Shown here piece after piece: positions 27,009 through 27,731 of a stretch of DNA of 27,731 nucleotides. The notes below the pieces were generated by a model. That model saw only the letters and a program-made list of their open reading frames with translations. It did not search any database and had not been told where the DNA came from. This DNA is from an uncultured Collinsella sp. (lineage in GTDB: Bacteria; Actinomycetota; Coriobacteriia; Coriobacteriales; Coriobacteriaceae), in the NCBI GenBank assembly GCA_900547345.1, contig URGG01000016.1, positions 1-27,731 of the forward strand, given 5' to 3'. The position numbers and the translations under genes were made by a program. Each line of letters begins with the position of its first letter. The stretch's first letter is position 1.

Positions 27009-27731
27009 CTACTCCCCCAGCAGGGCCTTCTCGGGCGTGATCGGAAGCGAGCGAACCTGGTGGCCGGTGGCGTGTGCGACGGCCGAGGCCACGGCGGCGA
27101 GCGGCGTGTTGATGACGACCTCGCCGATCGACTTGGCACCAAACGGACCCGTCGGCTCGTAACTCGGCTCAAAGGCCACGCGAATGCTGCCGATATCCAG
27201 GCGCGTGGGCAGCTTGTAGCTCATAAAGTTGCCGGTACGCAGGCGGCCGCGGTCATCGTGCTCGACGATCTCGTAGAGCGCGTGACCGATGCCCTGGGCA
27301 ATGCCGCCCTCGGCCTGGACGCGCGCGAGCGCCTCGTTGATCACGGTGCCGCAGTCCACAGCCGCCGCGTAATCCACAACAGTCACCTTGCCGGTGGCCT
27401 TGTCGACCTCCACCTCGGCAATGCCGGCCATAAACGGCGGAGGCGAAACGGGCAGGCAGGCAGAGGCATGCGAGGTGAGCGCGTCGCCGCCCGCGATGTT
27501 CTTGACGCACAGGTTGGCAAAGTCGCGCAGCGTGAGGTAGCGGTTCTGCTCGCGTGCGGCACGCTCGTCGGACAGGCGCACGTACTGGCCATCGAAGACC
27601 ACGTCGGCAGCGTCCACGTCCCACATCTGGGCGGCCTTGGCGCAGATCTTCTCACGCAGCTCGGTCGCGGCGTTCTTGGCGGCAAGGCCCGTCACGTACG
27701 TACCCGAGCTCGCGGACGAGCCGGCGTCAAA
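27009..27731 (-). CDS. Xanthine dehydrogenase-family molybdenum-binding subunit, C-terminal part (cut by window edge)
   Basis: The 240 residues visible are the end of a large molybdopterin subunit of the xanthine dehydrogenase/aldehyde oxidase family. The frame is open to base 27731, with FDAGSSASSGTYVTGLAAKN matching the family's GSSASS-type cofactor loop; an internal GTG at 27695 is not the true start. Further matches are GIAEVEVDKATGKVTVVDYA, AVDCGTVINE and QAEGGIAQGIGHALYE, then GPFGAKSIGEVVINTPLAAV with the Glu of GAKSIGE as the catalytic base. It would oxidise a purine or another N-heterocycle using Mo, Fe-S and FAD partners encoded outside the window. The exact substrate is unknown. 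Confidence 0.92.
   Translation of the reverse strand, partial: FDAGSSASSGTYVTGLAAKNAATELREKICAKAAQMWDVDAADVVFDGQYVRLSDERAAREQNRYLTLRDFANLCVKNIAGGDALTSHASACLPVSPPPFMAGIAEVEVDKATGKVTVVDYAAAVDCGTVINEALARVQAEGGIAQGIGHALYEIVEHDDRGRLRTGNFMSYKLPTRLDIGSIRVAFEPSYEPTGPFGAKSIGEVVINTPLAAVASAVAHATGHQVRSLPITPEKALLGE

Overview
The window looks like a chromosomal segment of a high-GC Gram-positive gut actinobacterium of the class Coriobacteriia, most probably Collinsella or a close relative. This rests on GC-rich codon use, the ClpP-ClpX-trigger factor and valS-folC neighbourhoods, a ThrRS without a TGS domain, a glycerol-3-phosphate-dehydrogenase-like trio with DUF1667, and many palindromic intergenic elements. 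It was judged by eye, without a database search.

Positions 1-10376 (all minus strand) hold a Wzy-dependent surface polysaccharide operon. In transcription order: a promoter segment bounded by inverted repeats, a LoaP/NusG-like antiterminator, the initiating sugar-phosphate transferase, a GT4 glycosyltransferase, a polysaccharide pyruvyl transferase, an FrhB-like iron-sulfur protein, a second GT4, a GT2, Wzy, Wzx and the start of rfbA (cut by the window edge). The inner genes (about 430-4060) are clearly AT-richer than rfbA and the housekeeping genes, so the locus is mosaic. The promoter segment has the layout of an invertible, phase-variable promoter.

Positions 10386-12909 hold thrS, with two tandem terminators, and a small membrane zinc-ribbon protein. 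Positions 12955-13717 are non-coding and contain the most unusual object here: fourteen copies of a 16-nt motif in strictly alternating orientation at about 40-bp steps. Then comes a plus-strand three-gene oxidoreductase operon (13718-16918). Its first gene carries a frameshift and its second lacks part of the FAD-binding loop, so the operon may be decaying. A 480-bp gap packed with palindromes and an M24 peptidase follow.

Positions 18596-26693 (minus strand) hold the housekeeping genes tig, clpP, clpX, valS and folC. The gaps on both sides of valS contain two copies of a nested-hairpin element with a common core but unrelated, self-complementary outer arms. A tRNA-Leu(UAG) lies upstream of tig. 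The window ends inside a gene for the molybdenum subunit of a xanthine-dehydrogenase-type enzyme.

The best candidates for something undescribed are the alternating repeat array, the putative invertible promoter of the capsule operon, and the families of palindromic elements with locus-specific complementary arms.
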